Of a DNA stretch of 64,000 nucleotides, positions 1 through 6,790 are shown piece by piece (position 1 is the stretch's first letter; every line of letters starts with the position of its first letter). This DNA is from Bacillota bacterium (GTDB lineage: Bacteria; Bacillota; Ch66; Ch109). Where the stretch lies: assembly GCA_013178275.1 (NCBI GenBank), contig JABLWZ010000018.1, forward strand, positions 1 through 64,000, written 5' to 3'. The position numbers were made by a program, and so were the translations under genes. Under the pieces are notes generated by a model, which worked only from the letters and a program-made list of their open reading frames with translations, was not told where the DNA came from and made no database searches.

Positions 1-390
1 TAGCATTGAAACTGAGGGGTGACTGCACGCAAGGCCTGCAGAGATAATGTACCGGATGGCGGCCGCTAGGGTGGTGGCGTCAACCCGGTTCTCGATACCA
101 ACGTAGTCGGCCACGTCGTAGGCATTGCAATCCGCTGGCACATGGCCGCACCGGTTGAAGTTAGGTACCGCGACTAGGTAGCCGGCATTTGTTTCGGCCA
201 GGTAAAGATCCAACCTGGTTCCTCGACCGGTGACCTCGAAATACTCGCCAGCGCGAACCTTAATCTTGACCGGCCAGTTATCCCGCTGCGATCCGGCTGT
301 GATGGTGGTCAGTTCCCTTACCAGTGAAGCCTTTTGGATGTGAGCAAGGGCTTCTGCGCGGGCGGCAGCCATTGCGTCTTGGGCTAACAT
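1..390 (-). CDS. Unrecognised phage-type protein, 3' end outside the window
   Basis: The open frame starts with ATG at 390, preceded by a strong AGGAGGTG ribosome-binding site, and runs off the left edge, so only about 130 N-terminal residues are visible. The first 25 residues are alanine-rich and probably helical. The rest is mixed and looks soluble, with no signal peptide or membrane segment. I do not recognise a family. It follows the small zinc-ribbon gene with a short gap on the same strand, so the two are probably co-transcribed within the integrated element. Confidence 0.6.
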   Translation of the reverse strand, partial: MLAQDAMAAARAEALAHIQKASLVRELTTITAGSQRDNWPVKIKVRAGEYFEVTGRGTRLDLYLAETNAGYLVAVPNFNRCGHVPADCNAYDVADYVGIENRVDATTLAAAIRYIISAGLACSHPSVSML

Positions 391-396
391 GGGGAA

Positions 397-582
397 TCAC
401 CTCCTGTTCTTTGATAACCTGTTGGGGTCAACGTAAATCCGCGGTGACCTGTCCTTGTGGATTTTTGAGCACTCCGGGCAGACGATATTATTGTCGATGG
501 GTGCGTAATACACGACGTCCAGATGCTCAAAGTCCTTACCGCAAACCTGGCAGTACGAAATGGGCGTCTCCTTTATTTCCAA
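397..582 (-). CDS. Small zinc-ribbon-like protein of the element
   Basis: This 61-residue protein has two CxxC knuckles (Cys11/Cys14 and Cys35/Cys38), the pattern of a small structural zinc ribbon, with a basic C-terminus. The start is TTG at 582, chosen because AAAGGAGGTG sits at the right distance upstream. Such mini zinc ribbons are common in phage and conjugative elements, where they bind nucleic acid or partner proteins. The precise role here is unknown. It lies between an XRE regulator gene and the partial gene at the left edge, all reading leftwards. Confidence 0.65.
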   Translation of the reverse strand: MEIKETPISYCQVCGKDFEHLDVVYYAPIDNNIVCPECSKIHKDRSPRIYVDPNRLSKNRR

Positions 583-603
583 GGCATCACCTCCTTTGCG
601 GGG

Positions 604-879
604 TTACTGATTTACGGCCTCGGAGGTGGCCGCTTGTTCGTCCTTGGTGGCTTGCATATTGCAAGCATCAGGGCCAAAAATAATATCCTCTACTCGAACT
701 CCAAAAAATTTGGCTATTAGCTTTGCTTTCTGTAAGCTGGGAGTGCGGAGGCCCAATTCATAAAGTGCTATAGCTGCCGGCGAGAAATTAAAGTCATCCT
801 GGACATTGCTCAGTTGTGTCGCTAATTCTCTTTGAGTTAGGCCCATTTCGCCCCTTAGCTCCGCGATAGTTTTTTTCAC
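604..879 (-). CDS. XRE-family HTH regulator (Cro-like, divergent from the repressor)
   Basis: This helix-turn-helix protein of about 91 residues belongs to the lambda-repressor/Cro-like family. The recognisable segment is GLTQRELATQL followed by a longer than usual loop and SPAAIALYELGLRTPS. GTG at 879 is preferred over GTG at 888, because AGGAGG touches the 888 codon but is well spaced for 879. It is transcribed away from the XRE gene at 1050, and the space between them carries repeated TGTAAGCA half-sites. It is therefore likely the Cro-like partner of a lysis/lysogeny switch. That role is inferred from position. Confidence 0.8.
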   Translation of the reverse strand: MKKTIAELRGEMGLTQRELATQLSNVQDDFNFSPAAIALYELGLRTPSLQKAKLIAKFFGVRVEDIIFGPDACNMQATKDEQAATSEAVNQ

Positions 880-921
880 ATAAATCACCTCCTGGCTGCT
901 TGCAATACGTCAGCACCTTCT

Positions 922-1011
922 TGCTTATATTTTACTTGCAGCCCGTAAGCATGTCAAGAGGTTTTGAAAAAATAATTTTCATTCTGTAAGCACGGCTTAT
1001 TTTTGCTTACA
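922..1011. promoter_or_regulatory. Operator region with repeated TGTAAGCA half-sites
   Basis: The divergent intergenic region holds an inverted repeat, TGTAAGCA at 985-992 and TGCTTACA at 1004-1011. Related half-sites are GTAAGCA at 945-951, TGCTTAT at 922-928 and GGCTTAT at 994-1000. The layout is that of a phage immunity region where one or both XRE proteins bind. No promoter with convincing -35/-10 spacing stands out. Confidence 0.6.
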
Positions 1012-1049
1012 AATTGTATTAAGATATTATTGAAAGGTGGTGACTTTGA

Positions 1050-1436
1050 ATGAGCGAACTACCGGCAAGGCTAAAAGCCATGCGGGATTTACGGGGTTTA
1101 ACGCAAAGGCAATTAGCCAAAAAAATGAATGTTTCACCCAGTACTATTGCTCTTTATGAGACAGGGGATAGAAATCCCGATCCGCAGATGCTTAAAAGAC
1201 TTGCGGATTGCCTTGATTGCTCCGTTGATTATCTCCTTGGCCGTACCGTATTAGATGGTAGTAGGAAGTTAGACGGTACTTATAAGCTCAACGGAGAAAA
1301 GACCAACAAAGGCCTCGAAACTGAAGCCGCTCACCGAGCTGATGATCCCATGTCAGAACTGCCAGATGAAGCCAAGAAGTCCCTTGAAGAATTCAAGGAA
1401 TTCATTTTCAGGAAGTACGGTAAGGGAAGTGGATAA
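1050..1436 (+). CDS. XRE-family repressor (immunity repressor type)
   Basis: This 128-residue protein has an N-terminal HTH_XRE domain (about residues 5-62, with GLTQRQLAKKMNVSPSTIAL) and ends in a short acidic, charged helix that may oligomerise. AAAGGTGGTG precedes the ATG. It faces the Cro-like gene across shared half-sites, and 2 nt separate its stop from an ImmA/IrrE-like gene. Repressor plus ImmA-type protease is the known induction module of ICEBs1 and related elements, in which the protease cleaves the repressor. There is no LexA-like autoprotease domain, so regulation by the neighbour is plausible but inferred. Confidence 0.85.
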   Translation: MSELPARLKAMRDLRGLTQRQLAKKMNVSPSTIALYETGDRNPDPQMLKRLADCLDCSVDYLLGRTVLDGSRKLDGTYKLNGEKTNKGLETEAAHRADDPMSELPDEAKKSLEEFKEFIFRKYGKGSG

Positions 1437-1438
1437 CC

Positions 1439-1885
1439 ATGCCGTTCTCACTGCTCAAAATGGCAAGCGAGCATGGGATCGTCGTGGAATATTGGGACTT
1501 CCAGCCGCCATTAGAGGCGGTTTATTGGTCTTTTCCAGAGTTGCCTCCGGTTATTGGGCTGTCAAATGCCCTTTTTGAGTACAGGGCGCATTTCCGCTGT
1601 GTCCTGGCCGAGGAGCTGGGGCACCATTTTACAACCACAGGAATGGTCATCCCCAAGACATTCTTTCACTACCGCGACCGCCTGGAGGTCAGCCGGGCAG
1701 AATACAGGGCTATGCGCTGGGCGGCTCTATACCTTATGCCCTTGGACATGCTCCGCAAGGCGTTTAGAAAAGGAATTTACGAGCGGTGGGAGTTAGCCGA
1801 TTTTTTCGACGTGACGGAGGATATGGTGGACTTCCGTATGGCCTTACCTGATATCCGAGATAAATTACGGACGATGGTTATGTGA
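1439..1885 (+). CDS. ImmA/IrrE-like metallopeptidase-family protein
   Basis: This 148-residue soluble protein matches the ImmA/IrrE (DUF955) pattern, with a short N-terminal helix region and a central EELGHH segment near residue 58. The classic zinc motif is HExxH. Here its first His position reads Glu (AEELGHHFT), so the metal site is altered or assembled differently. I recall this variant as frequent in element-borne relatives, so it may not be inactivating. Lying 2 nt after the XRE repressor gene, it is likely the anti-repressor protease. An inactive structural homologue is the alternative. Confidence 0.75.
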   Translation: MPFSLLKMASEHGIVVEYWDFQPPLEAVYWSFPELPPVIGLSNALFEYRAHFRCVLAEELGHHFTTTGMVIPKTFFHYRDRLEVSRAEYRAMRWAALYLMPLDMLRKAFRKGIYERWELADFFDVTEDMVDFRMALPDIRDKLRTMVM

Positions 1886-1886
1886 T

Positions 1887-2474
1887 ATGGATAGGCAGCA
1901 TTATTTGATACCTGATGGTGACTTTGAACGGAAGTTCAAGGTTTTATTATCTGACCAAATCTGGTCATCTGTTCAATGGCTGGTCATGTCCACGCGGGAC
2001 TATGAACGCGCCCTTAATACAGTGGGCATGTTGCTTCATTATCTGGAAAGCAGGAAGACGGCATTTGAAAAAGAGGTTTATGAAAGATACGAAATGAAGC
2101 TGCTCGACTTTCTCCTGAAACTCCTGGATAAGACTGACCGCTGGGAGGAATATGTCGAGCTTTATGACCGCATACTCAAAGAACGTCCGTTCTATTGCCT
2201 CACTTATGATAATGAGCGCGTAGGTGAACCGGAATTTGAACAGTTTATCCGTTGGACAGGCAGGCGGTTTCACCATGTCCATTTTCTTTATGTTCACTAC
2301 CGCCGTTATAAAGTGATCTGTAGAAAGCTGGAGAAAGCGCGAAGCGGCAGGCGCACCGGGAATTTATATCACGCTAAGCAAGAGGATTTGAGCGATGAGG
2401 AACTGCAGCGAAGATATAACCAGACCAAACAGTGGATTGATGGGTACCTGAAATCTGAGGGGGTGACAAAATGA
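1887..2474 (+). CDS. Uncharacterised 195-residue protein before the recombinase
   Basis: I do not recognise a family. The protein is rich in charged and aromatic residues and is predicted to be largely helical, with no membrane segment or signal peptide. The middle contains a long amphipathic stretch (about 50-100), and the C-terminal third is very basic with an HHVHFLYVHYRRYK segment that could bind nucleic acid. It starts at ATG 1 nt after the ImmA-like gene, and its last four bases overlap the start of the serine recombinase, so it is translationally coupled to both. Position suggests a role in excision or immunity. That is inference only. Confidence 0.6.
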   Translation: MDRQHYLIPDGDFERKFKVLLSDQIWSSVQWLVMSTRDYERALNTVGMLLHYLESRKTAFEKEVYERYEMKLLDFLLKLLDKTDRWEEYVELYDRILKERPFYCLTYDNERVGEPEFEQFIRWTGRRFHHVHFLYVHYRRYKVICRKLEKARSGRRTGNLYHAKQEDLSDEELQRRYNQTKQWIDGYLKSEGVTK

Positions 2475-4087
2475 GGGTGGCCGTCTATGCCCGCGTAAGC
2501 AGCGAGGACCAAGCTGAGAGGGGAACTATCGAAAACCAACTTGAATTTGCCCGGAAATACTGTGACCTCCACGAACTGGACGTGGTGGAGTGGTATCGGG
2601 ATGACGGCGTGACAGGAACCATCCCCCTGGAAATGCGGGAGGACGGGCGCCGACTCCTGGAGGACGCCAAGGCTGGCCGGTTTGAGCTGCTCTTGATATA
2701 CCGGCTGGATCGTCTGGGAAGGTCGGCCCGCATCATCCTCAATGCCGTTTATGACCTCGAACAGCACGGGGTAAAAATCCGCTCCATGACTGAACCCTTC
2801 GATACCAGCGATCCAAACGGGCGCTTCCTGCTGACCATCCTGGCCGGTGTCGCCGACTTGGAGCGCGAGACCATCCTGGAGCGCATGTGGTACGGTGCTA
2901 ACCGGGCCGCCCGGGCCGGGAAATGGCTGGGCGGCATAGTGCCCTACGGATACCGGGTCAACGAGGAAGGATATCTGGAGATTAACGAGGACCCGCTCCC
3001 CGGGATGGACATGAGCGAAGCCGACGTGGTGCGACAGATATACCGCCTTATTGCAGACCAGGGCTATTCCACCATCAAGGTTGCTGACTACCTGAATGCC
3101 CTGGGTGTGCCGCCGTCTTACACCAAAGACGGTCGGCAAATAAAACGAGGAAAGCGCAAAGTCAACACCGCCGGTATCTGGAGGCCTGGGCGAATTCGGA
3201 ACATGGTGGTGAACACCACTTACAAAGGTATCCATTACTATGGCAAGCGAACCAACAAAAAGCGCGAGCTTATACCCAGGGAAGTTCCTGCACTGGTAAC
3301 CGAGGAAACCTGGGAAAAAGCCCAGCAGGTCCTACGCGATAACCAACTGGAATCAATGAAGAACTCTAAACGGCAATACCTGCTACGTGGTCTTATCAAG
3401 TGCGGTGTCTGCGGCCTGACCTACCACGGTACGGCCTACGGTGGCCCAGGCGGTAAACCCAAAGCCTATTACGTTTGCGGCGGGAAAACTGCCTACCGTG
3501 GCCCCTTGGAAGGCCGGTGCACCTCGAAGAACGTCCCCCAGGACTGGATCGAGGACTTCGTGTGGCAGGCCTGCGTGGATTTTATTCAGAACCCGGGCGA
3601 TGCGATTAAAGAGCTGGCCGCCAGCATGGAGGAACGGAAGTCGCAAAAGGCGGCCTTGACCGCCGAGCTGGAGATGGTCAAGAAGGCCGCTCAAGAAAAA
3701 GAGGTCGAGAAGCAGAGCATCCTCGACCTCTACAGGAAGCGGATAATCGGGAGCGTGGATGTCGAACAACAGCTCCAGCAGATTGGTCGGGAGAAGGCTG
3801 CTCTGGACCAGCGGGCCAGGGACCTGGAGCGCCAGATCGAGGCCGAGGAAGGGCTGGCCCAGCAGTTTGATACTGCCGAGGAGCTGCTGGCCGACCTGAA
3901 GGCAAAACTGGAGGCCAATCCGCCATTTGAAGTGCGTCGGGAAATTGTCCGAGCACTGGTGAAGGAAATAATCATAGACACAAAACCCGGCGACAATGGG
4001 CGTCCCCGGGCAATAGTTACCGCTCGATATACTTTCTCCAAGGTTGTTACACGAACCGCCAGGGATTCATGGACCCCACCAGCATGA
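2471..4087 (+). CDS. Large serine recombinase (integrase)
   Basis: This 538-residue site-specific recombinase catalyses integration and excision through a 5'-phosphoserine intermediate. The resolvase domain spans about residues 1-150, with the catalytic Ser in YARVSSEDQ (Ser10) and the [10 protein letters not shown] arginines. The recombinase domain is at about 165-290. A zinc ribbon ([22 protein letters not shown]) and a coiled coil (about 390-490) follow. Length and order fit the family. Its last seven codons and stop lie on sequence that also encodes comM on the other strand, so its C-terminus is supplied by the insertion site. This identifies it as the enzyme that inserted the element into comM. 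Confidence 0.93.
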   Translation: MRVAVYARVSSEDQAERGTIENQLEFARKYCDLHELDVVEWYRDDGVTGTIPLEMREDGRRLLEDAKAGRFELLLIYRLDRLGRSARIILNAVYDLEQHGVKIRSMTEPFDTSDPNGRFLLTILAGVADLERETILERMWYGANRAARAGKWLGGIVPYGYRVNEEGYLEINEDPLPGMDMSEADVVRQIYRLIADQGYSTIKVADYLNALGVPPSYTKDGRQIKRGKRKVNTAGIWRPGRIRNMVVNTTYKGIHYYGKRTNKKRELIPREVPALVTEETWEKAQQVLRDNQLESMKNSKRQYLLRGLIKCGVCGLTYHGTAYGGPGGKPKAYYVCGGKTAYRGPLEGRCTSKNVPQDWIEDFVWQACVDFIQNPGDAIKELAASMEERKSQKAALTAELEMVKKAAQEKEVEKQSILDLYRKRIIGSVDVEQQLQQIGREKAALDQRARDLERQIEAEEGLAQQFDTAEELLADLKAKLEANPPFEVRREIVRALVKEIIIDTKPGDNGRPRAIVTARYTFSKVVTRTARDSWTPPA

Positions 4088-5189
4088 ACTGGCTGGGAAA
4101 GGAGTGGGTGGCGTTCACCCTCGAAACCGTCACCAGCCCGTCCTCCAGCGGCTGCCGCAGGGATTCCAGCGCCTCCCGGCTGAACTCCAGCATCTCGTCC
4201 AGAAACAGCACCCCCCGGTGAGCCAGGCTGATCTCCCCCGGGTTGGCCATCCTCCCCCCTCCGACCAGGGCGATGGCGGAGCAGGTATGGTGCGGGGCCC
4301 GGAAGGGCCGCTTGCTTATCAGGTACTGGCCCTTGCCCAAAAGACCCGCGATGCTGTACACCCGGGTCACCTCCAGGCACTCCTCCAGGCTCATGCTGGG
4401 CAGTATGGAGGGGAGGCACCTCGAGAGCATGGTCTTCCCGGACCCGGGCGGCCCGATCAGCATCAGGTGATGCCCCCCGGCCGCGGCCACCTCCAACGCC
4501 CGCTTCGCCATCGCGTGTCCCTTCACCTCGATCAGGTCGGGATCGTCCTGGCTGGCGGGAGAATCCCCCACCGCCAGCGTCAGCGCCTCCAGGTCATTAA
4601 AAGGGAACTGGTTTACCGTCATCGTTTCCTCTTTATCTCCTTCATCCGCCCCCGGGCCGGCCTCCCCCGCCAGGGTATCGGCGATCGATCTTATGGACTC
4701 GACCGGCCAGACCCGCTCCCGCAGCATCATCCGGGCCTCCAGCTCGTTCTCCGGCGGCACCGCCAGCAGGTAATCCAGGCCCTCGTTCATCGACAGCTCC
4801 CTGATTGCCTCCGCCATCGCCAGCACCCCGTGCACCCCGCGGATACCTCCATCCAGCGACAGTTCCCCGCTCCAGGCGATGTTGGCCACCTTTTCAGCGG
4901 GGATCTGCTCGGTGGCGGCCAGGATGCCGATCGCGATCGGCAGGTCGAACGAAGGCCCCTCCTTGCGGAGGTCAGCCGGGGCGAGGTTGATGGTGATGCG
5001 CTTCAAGGGAAAATCGAAACCCGAGTTGCGGATAGCGGAACGCACCCGCTCCCGGCTTTCCTTGGTCGAGATGCTGGGCAGGCCCACCAGGTCGTAACTC
5101 GGCAGACCGTTGGCCACGTCCACCTCTACTTGGACCGGCACCGCTTCCAGACCCCATAAGGCGGTTGTAACTACCTTGGCTAAAACCAT
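4047..5189 (-). CDS. comM: ComM/YifB Mg-chelatase-like ATPase, 5' part only (interrupted by the element)
   Basis: ComM is an AAA+ helicase that promotes branch migration during natural transformation; intact proteins have about 500 residues. About 376 native residues remain: the N-terminal ChlI-like domain ([15 protein letters not shown]), Walker [11 protein letters not shown] and Walker B LFLDEM. The frame then ends in SMNPWRFV where the usual MNPCPCG-type sequence begins. The arginine finger and C-terminal region are missing. ATG 5189 was chosen because AGGAG lies 8 nt upstream; TTG at 5213 is also open. The protein is probably non-functional while the element is integrated and restored on precise excision. 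Confidence 0.9.
   Translation of the reverse strand: MVLAKVVTTALWGLEAVPVQVEVDVANGLPSYDLVGLPSISTKESRERVRSAIRNSGFDFPLKRITINLAPADLRKEGPSFDLPIAIGILAATEQIPAEKVANIAWSGELSLDGGIRGVHGVLAMAEAIRELSMNEGLDYLLAVPPENELEARMMLRERVWPVESIRSIADTLAGEAGPGADEGDKEETMTVNQFPFNDLEALTLAVGDSPASQDDPDLIEVKGHAMAKRALEVAAAGGHHLMLIGPPGSGKTMLSRCLPSILPSMSLEECLEVTRVYSIAGLLGKGQYLISKRPFRAPHHTCSAIALVGGGRMANPGEISLAHRGVLFLDEMLEFSREALESLRQPLEDGLVTVSRVNATHSFPSQFMLVGSMNPWRFV
4060..4087. other. Attachment-site junction (att) within comM
   Basis: On the minus strand comM reads normally up to its conserved MNP motif (ATGAATCCCTG, complement of 4060-4070). Intact ComM continues there with a CPCG-type sequence, but this frame goes to WRFV and a stop. 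The crossover therefore lies at or very near 4060-4070. The recombinase frame reads through the junction and stops at 4085-4087 inside host sequence. The exact core cannot be defined without the other end. Confidence 0.7.
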
Positions 5190-5321
5190 GTCGTCAACTC
5201 CTGCTGCCGGCAATTATTCGCCATGCTGGGGACAATTTCCTGCCGGATGAATGTATTTGTACAGTCAAGTTAATGGTATTTCCGGGATACTGGGGATAAA
5301 CTAATCACGGGAGGTGCTTAA

Positions 5322-5489
5322 ATGAGAGGAACAACCACCAGTTGGGTCGTTGCCGGTTTAGGTGCCGCGGTTACCGGCGTCGGGGCTACACTGCTCAAAG
5401 GGCCTATCGCCGCCGGCGCCATGGGGTTCGGATTGGCTCATGTACTGCTCGGGGTCGGCGACATGTTCCGGCCCAGCGTACGCCGTTAA
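5322..5489 (+). CDS. Small hydrophobic protein (55 aa)
   Basis: The frame begins ATG at 5322 after GGGAGGTG and ends at 5489, followed 14 nt later by a perfect rho-independent terminator, so it looks like a real single-gene unit. The protein is Gly/Ala/Val-rich with about 40 hydrophobic residues (WVVAGLGAAVTGVGATLL, then AAGAMGFGLAHVLLGVGDM) and a basic end (RPSVRR). This suggests one or two membrane-embedded helices. No family is recognised. It lies divergent to comM. Confidence 0.65.
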   Translation: MRGTTTSWVVAGLGAAVTGVGATLLKGPIAAGAMGFGLAHVLLGVGDMFRPSVRR

Positions 5490-5503
5490 CCATTTCCCGG
5501 AGT

Positions 5504-5536
5504 GACATCGGGCTTTTTCCCGATGTCGCTTTTTTT
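5504..5536 (+). terminator. Rho-independent terminator
   Basis: GACATCGGG (5504-5512) and CCCGATGTC (5519-5527) form a perfect 9-bp stem with a 6-nt loop, followed by a T run to 5536. It terminates the 55-residue gene just upstream. Confidence 0.9.
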
Positions 5537-5669
5537 ACGAAGAAAGCTAGGCTACCGCCAAGGGCGGGAGCCATAGCTGCACTTGCTTGCATCGGAAAGT
5601 CCTCTAATATACTTTCCGATAGCGTATAAAGGTTATAATAGAGTCAGCCTGACCGAGGGGGTTGCCGGT

Positions 5670-6071
5670 ATGGAAGCGGAGATGCTGCGGCTTTACGAGC
5701 GGATGAACGCCGAGGCGGCTGAAGGCTTTCTGTGTGAAGGGTGCGGCGCCGAGTGCTGCTTTTTCGAACTCTCCGGCCACCTGCCCTTTCTGACCCGCCC
5801 CGAGTGGAACCTGATATTGAACCACACCGGGGGCGAGCTTCCTCCCTCCCAGGTGCTGGTCTGCCCTTTCCTCGACCAGAAAACCTCCTCCTGCTCCATC
5901 TACCAGGTCCGGCCCTTCCGCTGCCGGCTGTACTACTGCTCCCGCTACCCCGGGATAAACCTGCCGTTCAACCAGTATTCCGCCCGGCTGCACCCGTTTC
6001 TGGAGGAGTACCGGAAACTCACCCGGGGCCAGCCCGACTGGTCCATCGTCGAACTCCTTTTTGAAGAATAA
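5670..6071 (+). CDS. YkgJ-family cysteine-cluster protein
   Basis: The protein has about 133 residues and a conserved cysteine arrangement: CEGCGAECC near the N-terminus, C(PF)LD, SCSIYQVRPFRCRLYYC in the middle. This is the CxxCxxxCC...C...RPxxCR pattern of the YkgJ/UPF0153 family, thought to bind a zinc ion or Fe-S cluster. Function is unknown in the family. ATG 5670 was chosen because GAGGGGG lies 8 nt before it; upstream in-frame codons have no ribosome-binding site. It is convergent with yraN, with a 12-nt gap. Confidence 0.85.
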   Translation: MEAEMLRLYERMNAEAAEGFLCEGCGAECCFFELSGHLPFLTRPEWNLILNHTGGELPPSQVLVCPFLDQKTSSCSIYQVRPFRCRLYYCSRYPGINLPFNQYSARLHPFLEEYRKLTRGQPDWSIVELLFEE

Positions 6072-6082
6072 ACAACCTGAGC

Positions 6083-6460
6083 CTAACTCAGGTCCGTGAT
6101 GTGCTCTATCTTTTTCAGGGTTCCCCCGGGGCCGAACCTCACCGCCACCATTTCCAGGTTGACCGGCCCCTGCCAGTTGCCCCGGAGTTCGCGGCTCAAG
6201 AAGTACTGGGCGATCCGCTGGATGCGGGCCACCTTCTCCGCCCGCACGCTCTCCTGGGGCAGGCCGAACCCTTCCCCGCTGCGGGAGCGCACCTCGATGA
6301 AGGCCAGCTTCTCCCCCTGCTTCATGATCAGGTCCACCTCACCCAGCCGGCAGCGGTAATTGCGGGTTATCAGGACGTACCCCTTCTGGGTCAGGTACTC
6401 CAGGGCAGTTGCCTCTCCTGCCCTGCCCGTGGCCAGTCTCCCATCCCCGCTCCCCTTCAC
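6083..6460 (-). CDS. yraN: YraN/UPF0102 family nuclease-like protein
   Basis: This 125-residue protein has the UPF0102 hallmarks: GRAGEATALEYL at the start, then LGEVDLI and LAFIEVRSR (an E-D-ExR core), a restriction-endonuclease-like fold related to Holliday-junction resolvases. The cellular role is unsettled. It starts with GTG at 6460 after GGGAGGGAG, directly abutting the FlhB-like gene. In Firmicutes yraN commonly follows rnhB and the flhB-like gene and precedes comM, as here. Confidence 0.92.
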   Translation of the reverse strand: MKGSGDGRLATGRAGEATALEYLTQKGYVLITRNYRCRLGEVDLIMKQGEKLAFIEVRSRSGEGFGLPQESVRAEKVARIQRIAQYFLSRELRGNWQGPVNLEMVAVRFGPGGTLKKIEHITDLS

Positions 6461-6781
6461 CTATCTCCCTCCCGCGTGCTTGACCTTCCATTTATCGTCC
6501 AGCCGGTACACGAACAGCAGCAGTTCGGCCACGATCTGGTACAGCTCCGGGGGTATCACGCTCTCCAGCTCCAGCATGGCCAGGCGCTCCGCCAGGGCGG
6601 CGTCCTGATGGATGTGGACCCCGTGCCGCCGGGCTATCTCGACGATCCGCTTCGCCACCTCGCCCTTCCCGGTGGCGACCACCTTTGGCGCCGACTCGCG
6701 CTCCGGGTCGTAACCCAGTGCGACCGCCACCTGGGACCGATCCGCTTCCGGTCCGTCCGGTTTTTCTCGGTTGGGGCTCAT
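6461..6781 (-). CDS. FlhB C-terminal-domain-like protein (YlqH type)
   Basis: This 106-residue soluble protein resembles only the cytoplasmic C-terminal domain of FlhB/YscU export-switch proteins (VAVALGYDPERESAPKVVATG, IVEIARRHGVHIHQD, VIPPELYQIVAELLLFVY). The autocleavage motif NPTH is absent: the corresponding stretch reads APKVV, so it cannot self-cleave like FlhB. Such stand-alone domains (B. subtilis YlqH) sit next to rnhB and a FliK-like gene in many Firmicutes. A strong AGGAGG precedes the ATG and overlaps the FliK-like stop region, indicating coupling. Confidence 0.85.
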   Translation of the reverse strand: MSPNREKPDGPEADRSQVAVALGYDPERESAPKVVATGKGEVAKRIVEIARRHGVHIHQDAALAERLAMLELESVIPPELYQIVAELLLFVYRLDDKWKVKHAGGR

Positions 6782-6790
6782 AACGTCCTC

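Larger units (their letters stand above)
1..4087. mobile_element. Right end of an integrated element (prophage or ICE) in comM
   Basis: This stretch ends in a large serine recombinase whose last codons run into comM (4047-5189), a gene that is cut off inside a conserved motif. It also holds two small phage-type genes on the minus strand, a divergent pair of XRE regulators with shared operator repeats, an ImmA-like protein and an unknown gene. This is the usual lysogeny/integration module of Firmicutes temperate elements. The left end, the other att site and the 3' half of comM lie outside the window, so phage versus conjugative element cannot be decided here. Confidence 0.8.

Noticed and set aside
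4047-5213. TTG 5213 as the comM start
   Set aside because: It has no ribosome-binding site, whereas ATG 5189 has AGGAG at 8 nt and matches the family N-terminus.
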